A DNA stretch of 64,000 nucleotides from Bacteroides finegoldii DSM 17565 (GTDB taxonomy: Bacteria > Bacteroidota > Bacteroidia > Bacteroidales > Bacteroidaceae). The stretch is taken from the NCBI RefSeq assembly GCF_000156195.1, contig NZ_GG688325.1:97515-161514 (forward strand). Direction: 5' to 3'. Below the pieces are notes generated by a model. The model worked only from the letters and a program-made list of their open reading frames with translations. It made no database searches and was not told the origin of the DNA. A program made the position numbers and the translations under genes. Positions 9,498 to 19,304 of this stretch are shown piece after piece; position 1 is the stretch's first letter, and every line of letters begins with the position of its first letter.

Positions 9498-11249
9498 ATG
9501 AAAATAGTAAATACAATAAAAACTATATTGCTGCTTTCGGTAGTCGTGATTTTACCGTCTTGCCTTGATCTTGATCCGCAAGATCAAATGTCGGATGCAA
9601 ATTTGTGGCAGACTCCAAATGATTATAAACTGTATGCTAATCAGTTTTATGAATGGACTCGTGATTTTTCGAGTGCCGTATATGATGGTCCTCATAGTGA
9701 TACCCGTTCGGACTTGATGACTTCAAGTAGCTACAATGAATATAGTAAGGGAATTAATAATATTCCGGTGTCGGATGGAAATTATACGGGAGCTTATACA
9801 AAGATTCGTTATGCTAATATTTTGTTACAAAAAGCAGAAAGTTATCCTAACCCGACAGACATAGCACGCTATGTTGCTGAAGCTAAATTCTTTCGTGCAT
9901 ACGAATATTTTGATTTACTTCAGTTATTTGGAGATGTAATTGTGGTGACTGAACCTATTGATATCACCGATCCGAAAATGAATGCCCCTCGTGATGACCG
10001 TTCGAAAGTGGTAGACCTGATCATTGAAGATTTGAAGCAAGCCATTCCTGATTTACCGAAAGAGAATGCTATTGCAACAGCTGATAAGGGACGTGTTTCA
10101 CAGGGAGCTGCCCAGGCTTTTCTTTCTCGTGTGGCGTTGTATGAAGGTACATGGCAGAAATTTAGGACAGGGGATGTAACTCGAATCAATGATTTGCTTG
10201 ATATTGCTGCTGAGTCTGCTTGGGAAGTAATTGATAGTAAGCAGTATGAAATATTTAAACCGGCGGAATTAGGTACAGATGCTTATAAATATCTATTTAT
10301 TTTAGAAGATGTTCAGTCCAATCCGGCTAATATTAAGAAAGATAAAAATAAGGAATATATTTTCTCACGTCGTCATGATGAAGTGATTGCTCCAATCGGT
10401 AAGAATATTACTAAGAATTGTTTTGCCAATGTACAATGGGTAACTCGTAAATTGGCGGAAATGTATTTGGGAGCGGATGGACTTCCAATTGACAATGCGC
10501 AGTCGACTGCCGGTGTTGACTATTCTACTCCAGACAACGAGTATGCAAAACGTGATAACCGCATGACGAATACTTTAATGGCACCGGGACGGAAATATTG
10601 GAATAACAATGCTTCTCATACCACTTGGACAGATGCGGATAAAGCTGCTTTTGATAATAAAGATTTCTATCCGACTAGTGGTAGTGGATATAACAATCAA
10701 AAATGGGCAACGGAACGTAATGTGAAAGATGAATATGAAGGATATGACTTTCCGATTATTCGTTATGCTGAAGTGTTACTGAACTATGCCGAAGCGGTAT
10801 TTGAGAGAAATGCGGATGCAGAAGGTAACATCATGGATGCTTCTAAAGTGGATGCAGCATTGGTATATTTGAATGAGGTTCGTCAACGTGTGAATCCGAA
10901 TATGCCGGGACTCACTACTTCTTTTGCTACTACTCATAATCTGAAAATGCGTGAAGAGATTCGCCGGGAGCGTACAGTGGAACTTTTCAATGAGGGCTTC
11001 CGTATTGATGATTTGAAACGTTGGAAAATTGCTGAAACGGAAATGCCGGAGAATATGTTAGGCGTAAAATGGAACACGTCCGGTGATTGGGCAACGTGGG
11101 CCGGAAAATGGTCTCCTTCTTATTCGTTGGAAGATGGCTGTTTGCTTATCGAAACCAATCGTGTGTGGAGTAATAAAAATTATCTTTATCCACTGCCGTC
11201 AGACCAACGTCAGTTGAATCCTAATATCGGTCAGAATCCGGGATGGTAA
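9498..11249 (+). CDS. susD-like: SusD-family surface glycan-binding lipoprotein
   Basis: A 583-aa RagB/SusD protein, the lid of the SusC transporter at the cell surface. The lipobox is in VVVILPSCLDLDPQDQ, and the acidic residues after the cysteine agree with the Bacteroides surface-export signal. TPR-like helices include AEAKFFRAYEYFDLLQLFGD, typical of the family. The C-terminal half has the usual YAEVLLNYAEAV and RRERTVELFNEGFRIDDLKRWK motifs. It lies 10 bp after susC and is read as one operon with the following genes. Confidence 0.96.
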   Translation: MKIVNTIKTILLLSVVVILPSCLDLDPQDQMSDANLWQTPNDYKLYANQFYEWTRDFSSAVYDGPHSDTRSDLMTSSSYNEYSKGINNIPVSDGNYTGAYTKIRYANILLQKAESYPNPTDIARYVAEAKFFRAYEYFDLLQLFGDVIVVTEPIDITDPKMNAPRDDRSKVVDLIIEDLKQAIPDLPKENAIATADKGRVSQGAAQAFLSRVALYEGTWQKFRTGDVTRINDLLDIAAESAWEVIDSKQYEIFKPAELGTDAYKYLFILEDVQSNPANIKKDKNKEYIFSRRHDEVIAPIGKNITKNCFANVQWVTRKLAEMYLGADGLPIDNAQSTAGVDYSTPDNEYAKRDNRMTNTLMAPGRKYWNNNASHTTWTDADKAAFDNKDFYPTSGSGYNNQKWATERNVKDEYEGYDFPIIRYAEVLLNYAEAVFERNADAEGNIMDASKVDAALVYLNEVRQRVNPNMPGLTTSFATTHNLKMREEIRRERTVELFNEGFRIDDLKRWKIAETEMPENMLGVKWNTSGDWATWAGKWSPSYSLEDGCLLIETNRVWSNKNYLYPLPSDQRQLNPNIGQNPGW

Positions 11250-11297
11250 TGTCGGGAAAAACTGATTTTATATGTTGAACATTAAAAGAATAGAATT

Positions 11298-12734
11298 ATG
11301 AAATATACATTATTGAGTCTAGGCTTAGTGGCTGTTTTCTCATTGTCGGCATGTGATGACGGTAAGGTATTTGGTGATGGGCTGGATGAAAAGACACTAA
11401 TCTCCGAGATTGAATTGACCAATGTGGAGAATGGAAAATTAACATTGGCTGCAACTGTAGATTATACAGACTCTTTGATTACTTATAAATATTCTCCGGA
11501 ACAACCGAGTAACCCTAAGGTTAAATGGACATCATCGAATGAAAAAGTAGCTACTGTGTCACAGGATGGACTTGTGCATGCTGTAAGTGCAGGTAAGGCA
11601 AATATTATGATTACTCCGGAAGTAGGCTTTGGTGCAACAGCTCTTTTTGAATTGACTGTTGTGCCTGAATTTAAGCCGATTACAGATTTTGAATTTACGG
11701 AAGCCGATAAGGCTGAGCTATTTGCTTCAGAAGAAAGGACATTGAAACCAACCATTCTTCCGGCAGACCGTACTTATTCTACGATAACATGGAAAAGTAG
11801 TGATACGTCTATTGCGACTGTAACGAAGGATGGTGTAGTGAGAGGCGTTGATGGTGGAGAAGAGGGAAGAACTGTTACCATTACTGCTGTTTCTTTGGAT
11901 AGAGGAGGGTATGAGGAATCTTTTGAATTAAAGATAATGCCGATAATCTATATTGATGAAATCACATTCGGGACACAAGAAGATTTGTTGCCGGGTGAAA
12001 GTGTGAAACTGAATTTCACTACCTATCCGGAAAATGCAACCGTAGCTTCTTTGACGTGGACTAGTAGTGATCCGAATGTTGTAGAAGTAAGTGACCAGGG
12101 AGTTGTAACTGCCAAGAAATATGGTGAAGTTACTATTATGGCTGCTACAACTATGGGACAGGAGTTTTCCACAACTGTAAAAGTTCCTAAGGGCTTGATA
12201 AAGGAAGACTTTGATGGAGAGACTACTTCTTGGTTTACAAACTTCAAGGGAGCATCAGGAGAAATCAAAGATGGTAAATTTGTAGTGACAATGGGATCAC
12301 AAAATAATGAAAAATGGCGTGGAGATATCGCTTTGAGTCTAGATGGCAAGAAGACTGAGAATACATTTGTAGATCCGGATAACTATCCGTATGTTGCGAT
12401 TAAAATTAGTGGCATAGGTTTTGAAGGTGGCACTGGTAATCTTACTTTTGATACGTCTTTGGGAACATATAAGAAGAATGGTGCTAATGGACATGAAATT
12501 ATGTACGGTACGGATCAAATACCTGTTTATTATTATGATCTTACAATAGAAAATACGTTTGTAAATAAGTCAGGAGCTACTACATTAGATGGAGTAACAG
12601 AATTCAAAACGTTCCAGTTTAAGGTTGCTGATGTCTTGAAGTCTAAATATCCGGCTGGTAAATATGAGGTATATTGGATTAGAACATTTAAAACTAAAGA
12701 GGCTTTGACAGAATATGTAAATGCTAATAACTAA
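11298..12734 (+). CDS. Putative surface glycan-binding lipoprotein with Ig-like (Big_2) repeats
   Basis: A 478-aa lipoprotein (lipobox FSLSAC, then DDGK, a good surface-export signal). Three bacterial Ig-like domains of the Big_2 type are visible, each marked by W-T/K-S-S-(N/D)-x-x-(V/I)-A-T-V or similar followed by G-x-V. They lie at about residues 35-125, 128-215 and 217-298. The C-terminal part (about 300-478) is a separate beta-rich domain like those ending SusE/SusF-position glycan-binding proteins (DUF4979-like, tentative). Its place right after SusD supports glycan capture rather than catalysis. No enzymatic motif is visible. Confidence 0.75.
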   Translation: MKYTLLSLGLVAVFSLSACDDGKVFGDGLDEKTLISEIELTNVENGKLTLAATVDYTDSLITYKYSPEQPSNPKVKWTSSNEKVATVSQDGLVHAVSAGKANIMITPEVGFGATALFELTVVPEFKPITDFEFTEADKAELFASEERTLKPTILPADRTYSTITWKSSDTSIATVTKDGVVRGVDGGEEGRTVTITAVSLDRGGYEESFELKIMPIIYIDEITFGTQEDLLPGESVKLNFTTYPENATVASLTWTSSDPNVVEVSDQGVVTAKKYGEVTIMAATTMGQEFSTTVKVPKGLIKEDFDGETTSWFTNFKGASGEIKDGKFVVTMGSQNNEKWRGDIALSLDGKKTENTFVDPDNYPYVAIKISGIGFEGGTGNLTFDTSLGTYKKNGANGHEIMYGTDQIPVYYYDLTIENTFVNKSGATTLDGVTEFKTFQFKVADVLKSKYPAGKYEVYWIRTFKTKEALTEYVNANN

Positions 12735-12741
12735 TTGAATC

Positions 12742-14097
12742 ATGGGAACAAAAATATATATATTATCAACGATGCTTGCACTCAATTTGAGTGCATGCAC
12801 CGATATCCAAGATGGCACTACTGATATTGATTCATGGCCAGCTATAAATGAATATACATTGAATCATCCTTGTATGCTTCATACGGATGCTGATTTTACT
12901 TATGTGAAGTCTAAATTAACTCGGACTCCTTGGAGCGAAGGATTGGATAAATTGAAAAATTCGGGATATTCTTATTCTAATTATACTCCTGAAGCACAAG
13001 AAATCTTAGGGCGTATGGATGACAAGAATTGGTCTGCTACATTTCCCGATTGGTGGAATAATTATACTTATTTCTATGAAGATGCAGCAGCGGCTTATCA
13101 ATTAGCCCTTCGCTGGAAACTAGAAGGTGACATAGCTTGCGGACAAGCTGTAGTTAGAATCTTGAATGAATGGGCTACTACTTGCAAAGGACTTGTTCGT
13201 GTCAAGAGTCTTGCCAACGATAGAACGTATGATCCGAATGGAGAAATTGCGGACCCGAATGAATATTTGATTTCTATTAATGTTCATCAGATGGTAAATG
13301 CTGCAGAAATCATGCGTACAGACGAAACTCTTTTCAAGAAGGATGAATTGGCTGCATTTCAAACAATGGTAAAGAATGTTTTTTATCCGGCTGCTTCTGA
13401 TTTTCTGGCTCATAGAGAAAGTTGCAAACAGCACAGTTGGTTAAATTGGGATCTGGCACAGATGACTTCTATTTTGTCTATTGGCATTCTTTGTGATGAT
13501 CAGGATATGATTAATGAGGCTATTCTTTATTTTAAATATGGAGTAGGAAATGGTTGTATTGACAATGCAGTACCTTTTCTTCATCAAGATCCGGATGGTC
13601 ATGGAATGTTAGGGCAAGGACAGGAGTCCGGTCGTGATCAGGGTCATGCAACGCTTTGTGTTTCTTTGATGGGGGCATTCTGCCAAATGGCATATAATAT
13701 CGGTGAGGATTTGTTTGCTTATGATGGAAACAAGGTGCTTGCTATGGCTGAATATACGGCTAAATATAATTTGTGGAAAGACTTTGATGATACTTCTTCC
13801 ACATCAGATGAGAAATTTGTGTATCGTAAAAAAGATTTCCCCTATACCTATTATGAGAATTGTAGCTGGCAGTGCCCTGAACTTTCTTCTCAGGAAAAGA
13901 ATGATAAATCGAGAGGTGAAATACGTCCTTGTTGGGCTTTGATTTATAATCATTATAAAACCAAAGGCTTGGATGCATATTATACCAAACAGTTTATGGA
14001 TGGCATGGGTGTCGAAGGTGGTGGAGGACATTACGGAAGCACAAGTGGTGGATTTGACCAATTAGGGTTTGGTACACTAATGTACACAAGAGAATAA
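12742..14097 (+). CDS. Alginate-lyase-family (PF05426-like) lipoprotein, probable polysaccharide lyase
   Basis: A 451-aa predicted lipoprotein (lipobox LNLSAC) with an (alpha/alpha) toroid alginate-lyase-like fold. Recognisable pieces are the N-terminal HPCMLHTDADFTYVKSKL, NVHQMVNAAEIMR with N-x-H-Q, KQHSWLNWDLAQM, and GQGQESGRDQGHATL, the E-S-G-R-D-Q-x-H motif typical of this fold. PF05426 covers several families (PL5 and PL38 among others). PL38 members act on glucuronan or alginate, so a uronic-acid polymer is the likely substrate, but this is inference. It starts 7 bp after the preceding gene and is followed by a terminator hairpin, so it closes the susC operon. Confidence 0.75.
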   Translation: MGTKIYILSTMLALNLSACTDIQDGTTDIDSWPAINEYTLNHPCMLHTDADFTYVKSKLTRTPWSEGLDKLKNSGYSYSNYTPEAQEILGRMDDKNWSATFPDWWNNYTYFYEDAAAAYQLALRWKLEGDIACGQAVVRILNEWATTCKGLVRVKSLANDRTYDPNGEIADPNEYLISINVHQMVNAAEIMRTDETLFKKDELAAFQTMVKNVFYPAASDFLAHRESCKQHSWLNWDLAQMTSILSIGILCDDQDMINEAILYFKYGVGNGCIDNAVPFLHQDPDGHGMLGQGQESGRDQGHATLCVSLMGAFCQMAYNIGEDLFAYDGNKVLAMAEYTAKYNLWKDFDDTSSTSDEKFVYRKKDFPYTYYENCSWQCPELSSQEKNDKSRGEIRPCWALIYNHYKTKGLDAYYTKQFMDGMGVEGGGGHYGSTSGGFDQLGFGTLMYTRE

Positions 14098-14124
14098 AAT
14101 ATTATTTTCTAAAAATAATTATGA

Positions 14125-14150
14125 GGGGATTAGGTATTTACCTAATCCCC
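14125..14150 (+). terminator. Terminator hairpin closing the susCD operon
   Basis: An 11-bp perfect stem (GGGGATTAGGT / ACCTAATCCCC) has a 4-nt loop. The T-run after it is poor. The remaining gap to 14302 shows no gene. Confidence 0.7.
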
Positions 14151-14302
14151 TTCGTATATATAAGCAAATAGGTCAGTAAATAGATTGTTTGAAAAGGAAA
14201 TTAGATTCAGTTTTCTGAGAGATTAGTTTTATCTATGAGGTAGAAAGAATCTGTTTTTAGGAATAACATTTGAATTTAGAAAAGAATTATTAGTTAGGTA
14301 CT

Positions 14303-15949
14303 ATGCGTAAAAAGATTCTGTTTTTAGCAGGAATGATGGCTTGCTGTTCATTGGCAGGTGCACAAGAAATTTCTAAGACCTGGGTGGCTGATAAGGGAAA
14401 TGGAACTTATCAGAACCCGGTTCTTCATGCAGACTATTCGGATCCGGATGTATGTGCAGCCGGAGATGATTTCTATATGACAGCGTCCAGTTTTAATTGT
14501 ATTCCCGGAATTCCTATTCTTCATTCCAATGATTTGGTTAATTGGTCGTTAGTAAACTATGCGTTACCGGTTCAGGAGCCGGAAGCCTTCTTCGATAAGG
14601 CACAGCATGGCAAAGGCGTATGGGCGCCGGCCATTCGTTTTCATAACGGAGAATTTTATATTTACTGGGGGGATCCGGATTATGGAATCTATATGATTAA
14701 AACCAAAGACCCGAAAGGAAAATGGAGCAAGCCGGTATTAGTGAAAGCAGGGAAAGGAATGATTGATGCAACTCCTTTGTGGGACGAAGACGGGAAAGTA
14801 TATTTGATACATGCTTATGCCGGAAGCCGTAGTGGAGTGAACAGTATCCTCGTCATTTGCGAACTGAATGCGGAAGGAACAGAAGTTATTTCCGATCCGG
14901 TGATGGTGTTCGACGGAAATGATGGAAAGAATCATACCGTAGAAGGACCGAAGCTCTATAAACGCAACGGATACTATTATATTTTTGCTCCGGCAGGAGG
15001 GGTAGCAACCGGTTGGCAATTGGTACTTCGCTCAAAGAACATCTATGGCCCTTACGAATCGAAAATCGTGATGGCACAAGGAAAGACAACGATAAACGGA
15101 CCTCATCAGGGTGGCTGGGTAGACACCAATACAGGAGAATCCTGGTTCGTCCATTTTCAAGATAAAGGCGCTTACGGACGTGTGATTCATCTGAATCCGA
15201 TGATGTGGGTAAATGACTGGCCTGTAATCGGAGTGGACAAGGATAAAGACGGTTGCGGTGAACCTGTAACGACTTATAAGAAACCGAATGTGGGAAAGAC
15301 CTATCCGATCGTTACTCCGCCGGAGAGTGACGAATTCAATACCCGGCATTTGGGATTACAATGGCAATGGCATGCCAATAAAAAAGACACTTACGGGTTT
15401 ACTACCGATTTGGGATTTATCCGTCTTTATGCAGGCAGCCTTTCGAAAGAGTTTGTGAACTTCTGGGAAGTTCCTAATCTGTTGATGCAAAAGTTCCCGG
15501 CTGAAGAGTTTACAGCTACGACCAAGCTGACATTTACTGCCAAGCAGGATGGAGAACAAACCGGAATTATTGTGATGGGATGGGATTATAGTTATCTTTC
15601 TATTCGCAAGGCGGGGGATCAGTTTATTCTGCAACAGGCAGTTTGTAAGGATGCGGAACAGCAAAATCCCGAACAGATAAAAGAATTGGCAAACATTCCG
15701 GTAAAATATCTAAAGATGCCGGGAGTAGCAGATAATGAATGGCAAACAGTTTATTTACAGGTAAAGGTTCGGAAAGGAGCCATTTGTACATTTGCTTATA
15801 GTCTGGACGGGAAGAAATATACGACAGTGGGAGAGTCTTTCACAGCCCGTCAAGGCAAATGGATCGGAGCCAAAGTTGGAGTATTTTGTGTAACTCCGAA
15901 TGAGGGCAATCGTGGATGGGCAGATGTAGACTGGTTCAGAGTCAATTAA
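14303..15949 (+). CDS. Glycoside hydrolase family 43 with C-terminal accessory domain
   Basis: A 548-aa secreted enzyme with signal peptide (cleavage near AGA-Q). The N-terminal five-bladed propeller (about residues 25-320) shows the GH43 catalytic triad context: Asp in HADYSDPDV, Asp in GMIDATPLWDEDGK and Glu in TVEGPKLYKRNGYYYIF. The C-terminal beta-sandwich (about 340-548) resembles the domain attached to beta-xylosidase/arabinofuranosidase-type GH43 proteins. Probable activity is alpha-L-arabinofuranosidase or beta-xylosidase, or an exo-galactanase-like activity. The subfamily cannot be assigned by eye. It is followed 41 bp later by GH88. Confidence 0.9.
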   Translation: MRKKILFLAGMMACCSLAGAQEISKTWVADKGNGTYQNPVLHADYSDPDVCAAGDDFYMTASSFNCIPGIPILHSNDLVNWSLVNYALPVQEPEAFFDKAQHGKGVWAPAIRFHNGEFYIYWGDPDYGIYMIKTKDPKGKWSKPVLVKAGKGMIDATPLWDEDGKVYLIHAYAGSRSGVNSILVICELNAEGTEVISDPVMVFDGNDGKNHTVEGPKLYKRNGYYYIFAPAGGVATGWQLVLRSKNIYGPYESKIVMAQGKTTINGPHQGGWVDTNTGESWFVHFQDKGAYGRVIHLNPMMWVNDWPVIGVDKDKDGCGEPVTTYKKPNVGKTYPIVTPPESDEFNTRHLGLQWQWHANKKDTYGFTTDLGFIRLYAGSLSKEFVNFWEVPNLLMQKFPAEEFTATTKLTFTAKQDGEQTGIIVMGWDYSYLSIRKAGDQFILQQAVCKDAEQQNPEQIKELANIPVKYLKMPGVADNEWQTVYLQVKVRKGAICTFAYSLDGKKYTTVGESFTARQGKWIGAKVGVFCVTPNEGNRGWADVDWFRVN

Positions 15950-15990
15950 AAATTAAGAATTAGAAATTAAAGTAGATATATCAGATTAAG

Positions 15991-17211
15991 ATGAAAAAGA
16001 TTGTAGTAGGTCTGGCTGTGGTGTTAGGTTTCTGTACGTGTGCTCATCAGCCTTCCGGTACATTGGATGTGAATAAGGCATTGGACTACTGCGCAAAGCA
16101 GACACAACGTACACTTACGGAACTGAAAACAGATTCCGGAATTGACTATACAATGATGCCACGCAATATCATGGCTGACGAACAACATTGGAATTGTCGT
16201 AAGGCGACGAAGGAGGAGTGGTGTGCTGGTTTTTGGCCAGGAGTACTTTGGTATGATTACGAATATACAAAAGATAAGCAAGTGTTGGAAGAAGCGGAGA
16301 ATTTCACTCACTCATTGAAGTTTCTTTCTCATATTCCAGCTTACGATCACGATTTGGGATTTCTTGTATTTTGTAGCTACGGAAATGGTTATCGTCTGAC
16401 TAAGAATCCGGCATATAAACAGGTGATATTGGACACTGCCGATACATTGGCTACCTTGTTCAATCCAATTGTAGGAACAATTCTTTCATGGCCTCGTGAG
16501 GTAGAACCGCGTAATTGGCCTCACAATACAATCATGGACAATATGATTAATCTGGAAATGCTTTTCTGGGCAGCTAAGAATGGCGGTAATCCTTATTTGT
16601 ATGACATTGCCGTGTCTCATGCGGACAAAACGATGAAAAGCCAGTTCCGTCCTGATTATACTTCTTATCATGTGGCTGTATATGATACAATCACAGGCAA
16701 TCTGATTAAAGGTGTTACTCACCAGGGATATGCAGATAGTACAATGTGGGCGCGTGGACAAGCATGGGCTATTTATGGATATACTGTGGTCTATCGTGAG
16801 ACAAAAGATCCTAAATACTTGGATTTTGCTCAGAAGGTAACGGATGTTTATTTGGATAGACTCCCTGAGGATAAAGTTCCTTATTGGGATTTTGATGATC
16901 CGAGTATACCGAATGCTCCCCGTGATGCTTCGGCAGGAGCGGTGGTTGCTTCTGCTTTGCTCGAATTGTCTACCTATCTTCCTAATGGAACAGGAAAACG
17001 TTATAAGGATGCGGCAATCGAGATGTTGACAAGTCTCAGCTCCGACAGTTACCAGAGTGGTGAAAGTAAACCTTCTTTCTTGCTTCATAGTGTAGGACAC
17101 TGGCCGAATCACTCGGAAATAGACGCTTCTATCATTTATGCTGATTACTATTATATCGAAGCGTTGTTGAGGTTGAAACGTCTGCAAGAAGGATACGGAG
17201 TGCTTGGATAA
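15991..17211 (+). CDS. GH88 unsaturated glucuronyl hydrolase, lipoprotein
   Basis: A 406-aa (alpha/alpha)6-barrel enzyme that hydrates and releases 4,5-unsaturated glucuronic/hexuronic acid from the non-reducing end of lyase products. The catalytic aspartates of the family correspond to Asp in YDHDLGFLVF and Asp in IMDNMINLEMLFWA. GYADSTMWARGQAWAIYGY and the PRDASAGA segment are also diagnostic. The N-terminal LGFCTCAHQPSG is a lipobox without acidic residues after the cysteine, which favours the periplasm. As the last gene of the PUL it explains how lyase products from the heparinase- and alginate-lyase-type enzymes are finished. Confidence 0.92.
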   Translation: MKKIVVGLAVVLGFCTCAHQPSGTLDVNKALDYCAKQTQRTLTELKTDSGIDYTMMPRNIMADEQHWNCRKATKEEWCAGFWPGVLWYDYEYTKDKQVLEEAENFTHSLKFLSHIPAYDHDLGFLVFCSYGNGYRLTKNPAYKQVILDTADTLATLFNPIVGTILSWPREVEPRNWPHNTIMDNMINLEMLFWAAKNGGNPYLYDIAVSHADKTMKSQFRPDYTSYHVAVYDTITGNLIKGVTHQGYADSTMWARGQAWAIYGYTVVYRETKDPKYLDFAQKVTDVYLDRLPEDKVPYWDFDDPSIPNAPRDASAGAVVASALLELSTYLPNGTGKRYKDAAIEMLTSLSSDSYQSGESKPSFLLHSVGHWPNHSEIDASIIYADYYYIEALLRLKRLQEGYGVLG

Positions 17212-17243
17212 TAAGGCTCTTTTGAATACTGGTAAGAATAATA

Positions 17244-17285
17244 AATGCTCTGCAAGAAAGATTCATTCGTTGCAGAGCATTTTTA
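17244..17285. terminator. Bidirectional terminator between GH88 and the NlpE-like gene
   Basis: AATGCTCTGCAA (17244-17255) pairs with TTGCAGAGCATT (17270-17281) and is followed by T on the plus side. It lies between two convergent genes. Confidence 0.8.
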
Positions 17286-17305
17286 CTGGTTAGGTTTAGG
17301 GCTAT

Positions 17306-17782
17306 TTATTGTTTTACCTTAATGATGTCATAATTCAAATCACTAACGGCTTCCTGTAGGCTGTCATTTACCAATCGAAGAGTTGTATCATTCACAATTA
17401 CGAAATACATGGGAGCTTCACCACTTTTCGGGGTTAATTTGACTGCAGTAACAGGTTTTTTGTTTACCACCTTATGTATTGTCTGTTGCTTTCCATTGGA
17501 AGTGAAAGTCTTGTTCTGACCTTGGCCTTGAGCGTCCAGGTAAGTCATATCCAGTGTGTAAGTAGTATCAACACCATCAGTTGCAGCATTCAGGGTTAAC
17601 ACATAATCGATACCCGGACCGTCGGCAGCAGGAAGAGTACCGGCATAGACTTCTGTCATTTCGGTAATCGGAGTCATAGCGAGGGCAAGACTGTCTGCTT
17701 GTGCCTCTGCGGCTTTGTTGGCTTTTGATTGGCAAGATGCCAAAGCAGCTACGACGGCTGCTAACATAATTACTTTTTTCAT
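17306..17782 (-). CDS. NlpE N-terminal-domain-like lipoprotein lacking the CxxC pair
   Basis: A 158-aa lipoprotein (lipobox LASC). The core resembles the NlpE N-terminal domain: YAGTLPAADGPGIDYVLTL, a Y-x-L-D-M-T-Y strand and a closing YFVIVNDTTLRLVND. In canonical NlpE the first loop reads L-P-C-A-D-C; here both cysteines are replaced (A-A-D-G). Copper binding through that motif is therefore not expected. Its role is unknown; envelope stress sensing is only a family guess. Confidence 0.65.
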   Translation of the reverse strand: MKKVIMLAAVVAALASCQSKANKAAEAQADSLALAMTPITEMTEVYAGTLPAADGPGIDYVLTLNAATDGVDTTYTLDMTYLDAQGQGQNKTFTSNGKQQTIHKVVNKKPVTAVKLTPKSGEAPMYFVIVNDTTLRLVNDSLQEAVSDLNYDIIKVKQ

Positions 17783-17835
17783 TGCTAAGTGCTTTAAGTT
17801 AATATAAATATAGTGAGCTATCGCTCGGTTTTACT

Positions 17836-19122
17836 TTATTCCTCTTCCCGTTTGATGACAAGTAGTTTGTCTACTCGTCCCCGATCCATATCCACTACTT
17901 CGAATTGCAGATTCTTGTATGTGAAGATGTCTCCGGCTTTCGGGATACGACCAATCAGGAACATTGCCAGTCCGCCTAAAGTTGTGAAGTCTTCGGATTT
18001 CAGGTCTTCGTATGATAAAATTCCCATCTCTTCCATAAAATCGTCAATGTTCATTGAAGCTTCTACCAACATCGAACCATCCTGCCTTGTGATGATTTCT
18101 TCTTCTTCCGTTTCGTCCTCTTCAAGGATGTCTCCGAAGATACTTTCCGTCAGGTCGTGCAGTGTGATAATACCTTCCGTACTACCATACTCGTTAACAA
18201 CAACTCCGAACTTGTTTTTGTTCTTCTTAAATAGCTCTAAAACTTTATTTGCATACAAACTTTCCGGAATAAAGAGAGGGGGACGGGCTATTTCACATAA
18301 GTTAAACTTCTGCTGGTTACCGACCATCAGGATAATATCTTTCACGGACACTACACCGATAATCTCATCTTTCCGCTCGTCTACCAATAGATATTTGCTG
18401 TAATGTTCCTCTTCGATCACTTTCATTACCTTTTCCCGCGTATCATCCGGATGAAGGATAATGAGATCCCTGCGGTGTGTCATCAACTCATTGGCTCGCT
18501 TGTCCGAGAAGCGGAACACATCACGTATCATTTCCGTTTCCTCTTTGTCAATCACACCCTGTTCCGAGCTTTGGTGAAGAATCATCTTAATCTCCTCCTG
18601 TGTCATAGGGCGTTCTTCACTTTTCAGACCGATGAGCTTATTCAACAAACGGGTGGATATACTGAGTAACCAGACAAAGGGGTAGGAGACTTTTGTCAGC
18701 AGAATCATAATCGGACTGAATAAGATGGCATATTTCTCCGGATTACTAAGAGCAATGGATTTAGGGACCAATTCTCCGATAATGAGAGAAAGATAGGTAA
18801 TGACTGCTACCGTAGTAATCATGGCAAGATTACGCGCATAAGCTTCAGCTCCCGGAATAAGGGAGAATAGAGGAACGAGATCATCGGCAATGGCTACTCC
18901 ACCATACGCACCGGATACGATACCGATCAGGGTAATACCTATCTGGATGGTGGATAAGAACTTTTCCGGTTCTTCCAACTGTTTCAGAACTCCGCGTGCG
19001 GATTTGTTACCTTTAGCGACAAGTGTTTCAAGACGTGCTTTGCTGGATGATACCAGCGCAATTTCATACATGGCAAAAATGCCATTCAGTATGAGTAAGA
19101 AAAGAATTATAAGAAATTCCAT
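17836..19122 (-). CDS. CNNM/CorC-family membrane protein (DUF21, CBS pair, CorC_HlyC)
   Basis: A 428-aa inner membrane protein, probably involved in divalent cation (Mg2+/Co2+) transport or homeostasis; older annotation calls it hemolysin. The N-terminal DUF21 domain has four hydrophobic segments (about residues 1-180). A CBS-domain pair follows (about 200-325, RFSDKRANELMTHRRDLIIL onward), then a C-terminal CorC_HlyC domain (about 340-428, YEDLKSEDFTTLGG and later). The start ATG at 19122 follows a short gap. It stands alone. Confidence 0.9.
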   Translation of the reverse strand: MEFLIILFLLILNGIFAMYEIALVSSSKARLETLVAKGNKSARGVLKQLEEPEKFLSTIQIGITLIGIVSGAYGGVAIADDLVPLFSLIPGAEAYARNLAMITTVAVITYLSLIIGELVPKSIALSNPEKYAILFSPIMILLTKVSYPFVWLLSISTRLLNKLIGLKSEERPMTQEEIKMILHQSSEQGVIDKEETEMIRDVFRFSDKRANELMTHRRDLIILHPDDTREKVMKVIEEEHYSKYLLVDERKDEIIGVVSVKDIILMVGNQQKFNLCEIARPPLFIPESLYANKVLELFKKNKNKFGVVVNEYGSTEGIITLHDLTESIFGDILEEDETEEEEIITRQDGSMLVEASMNIDDFMEEMGILSYEDLKSEDFTTLGGLAMFLIGRIPKAGDIFTYKNLQFEVVDMDRGRVDKLLVIKREEE

Positions 19123-19236
19123 AAATGGATTAAAATGGTTATTGCTTCGAAATTACATGAAATCAAGACACTATGCAAATCTGTGTAATAGATTAATGAT
19201 TTTTTAATACTAGTGGATTCTTTTTATCGGAAAAAG

Positions 19237-19278
19237 AAAAGGAGATACAAAGGTTGTAAAACCAACGTATCTCCTTTT
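19237..19278 (-). terminator. Terminator downstream of the M48 protease gene
   Basis: AAAAGGAGATAC (19237-19248) and GTATCTCCTTTT (19267-19278) form a 12-bp stem. Read on the minus strand it is followed by a T-rich tract, and it lies just after the stop of the M48 gene. Confidence 0.8.
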
Positions 19279-19304
19279 TCCGTCCAATTCAGGAAGGATG
19301 TCTG

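Noticed and set aside
17813..18403. 196-aa plus-strand frame
   Set aside because: Serine-rich shadow opposite the CorC/CNNM gene, which has clear domains.
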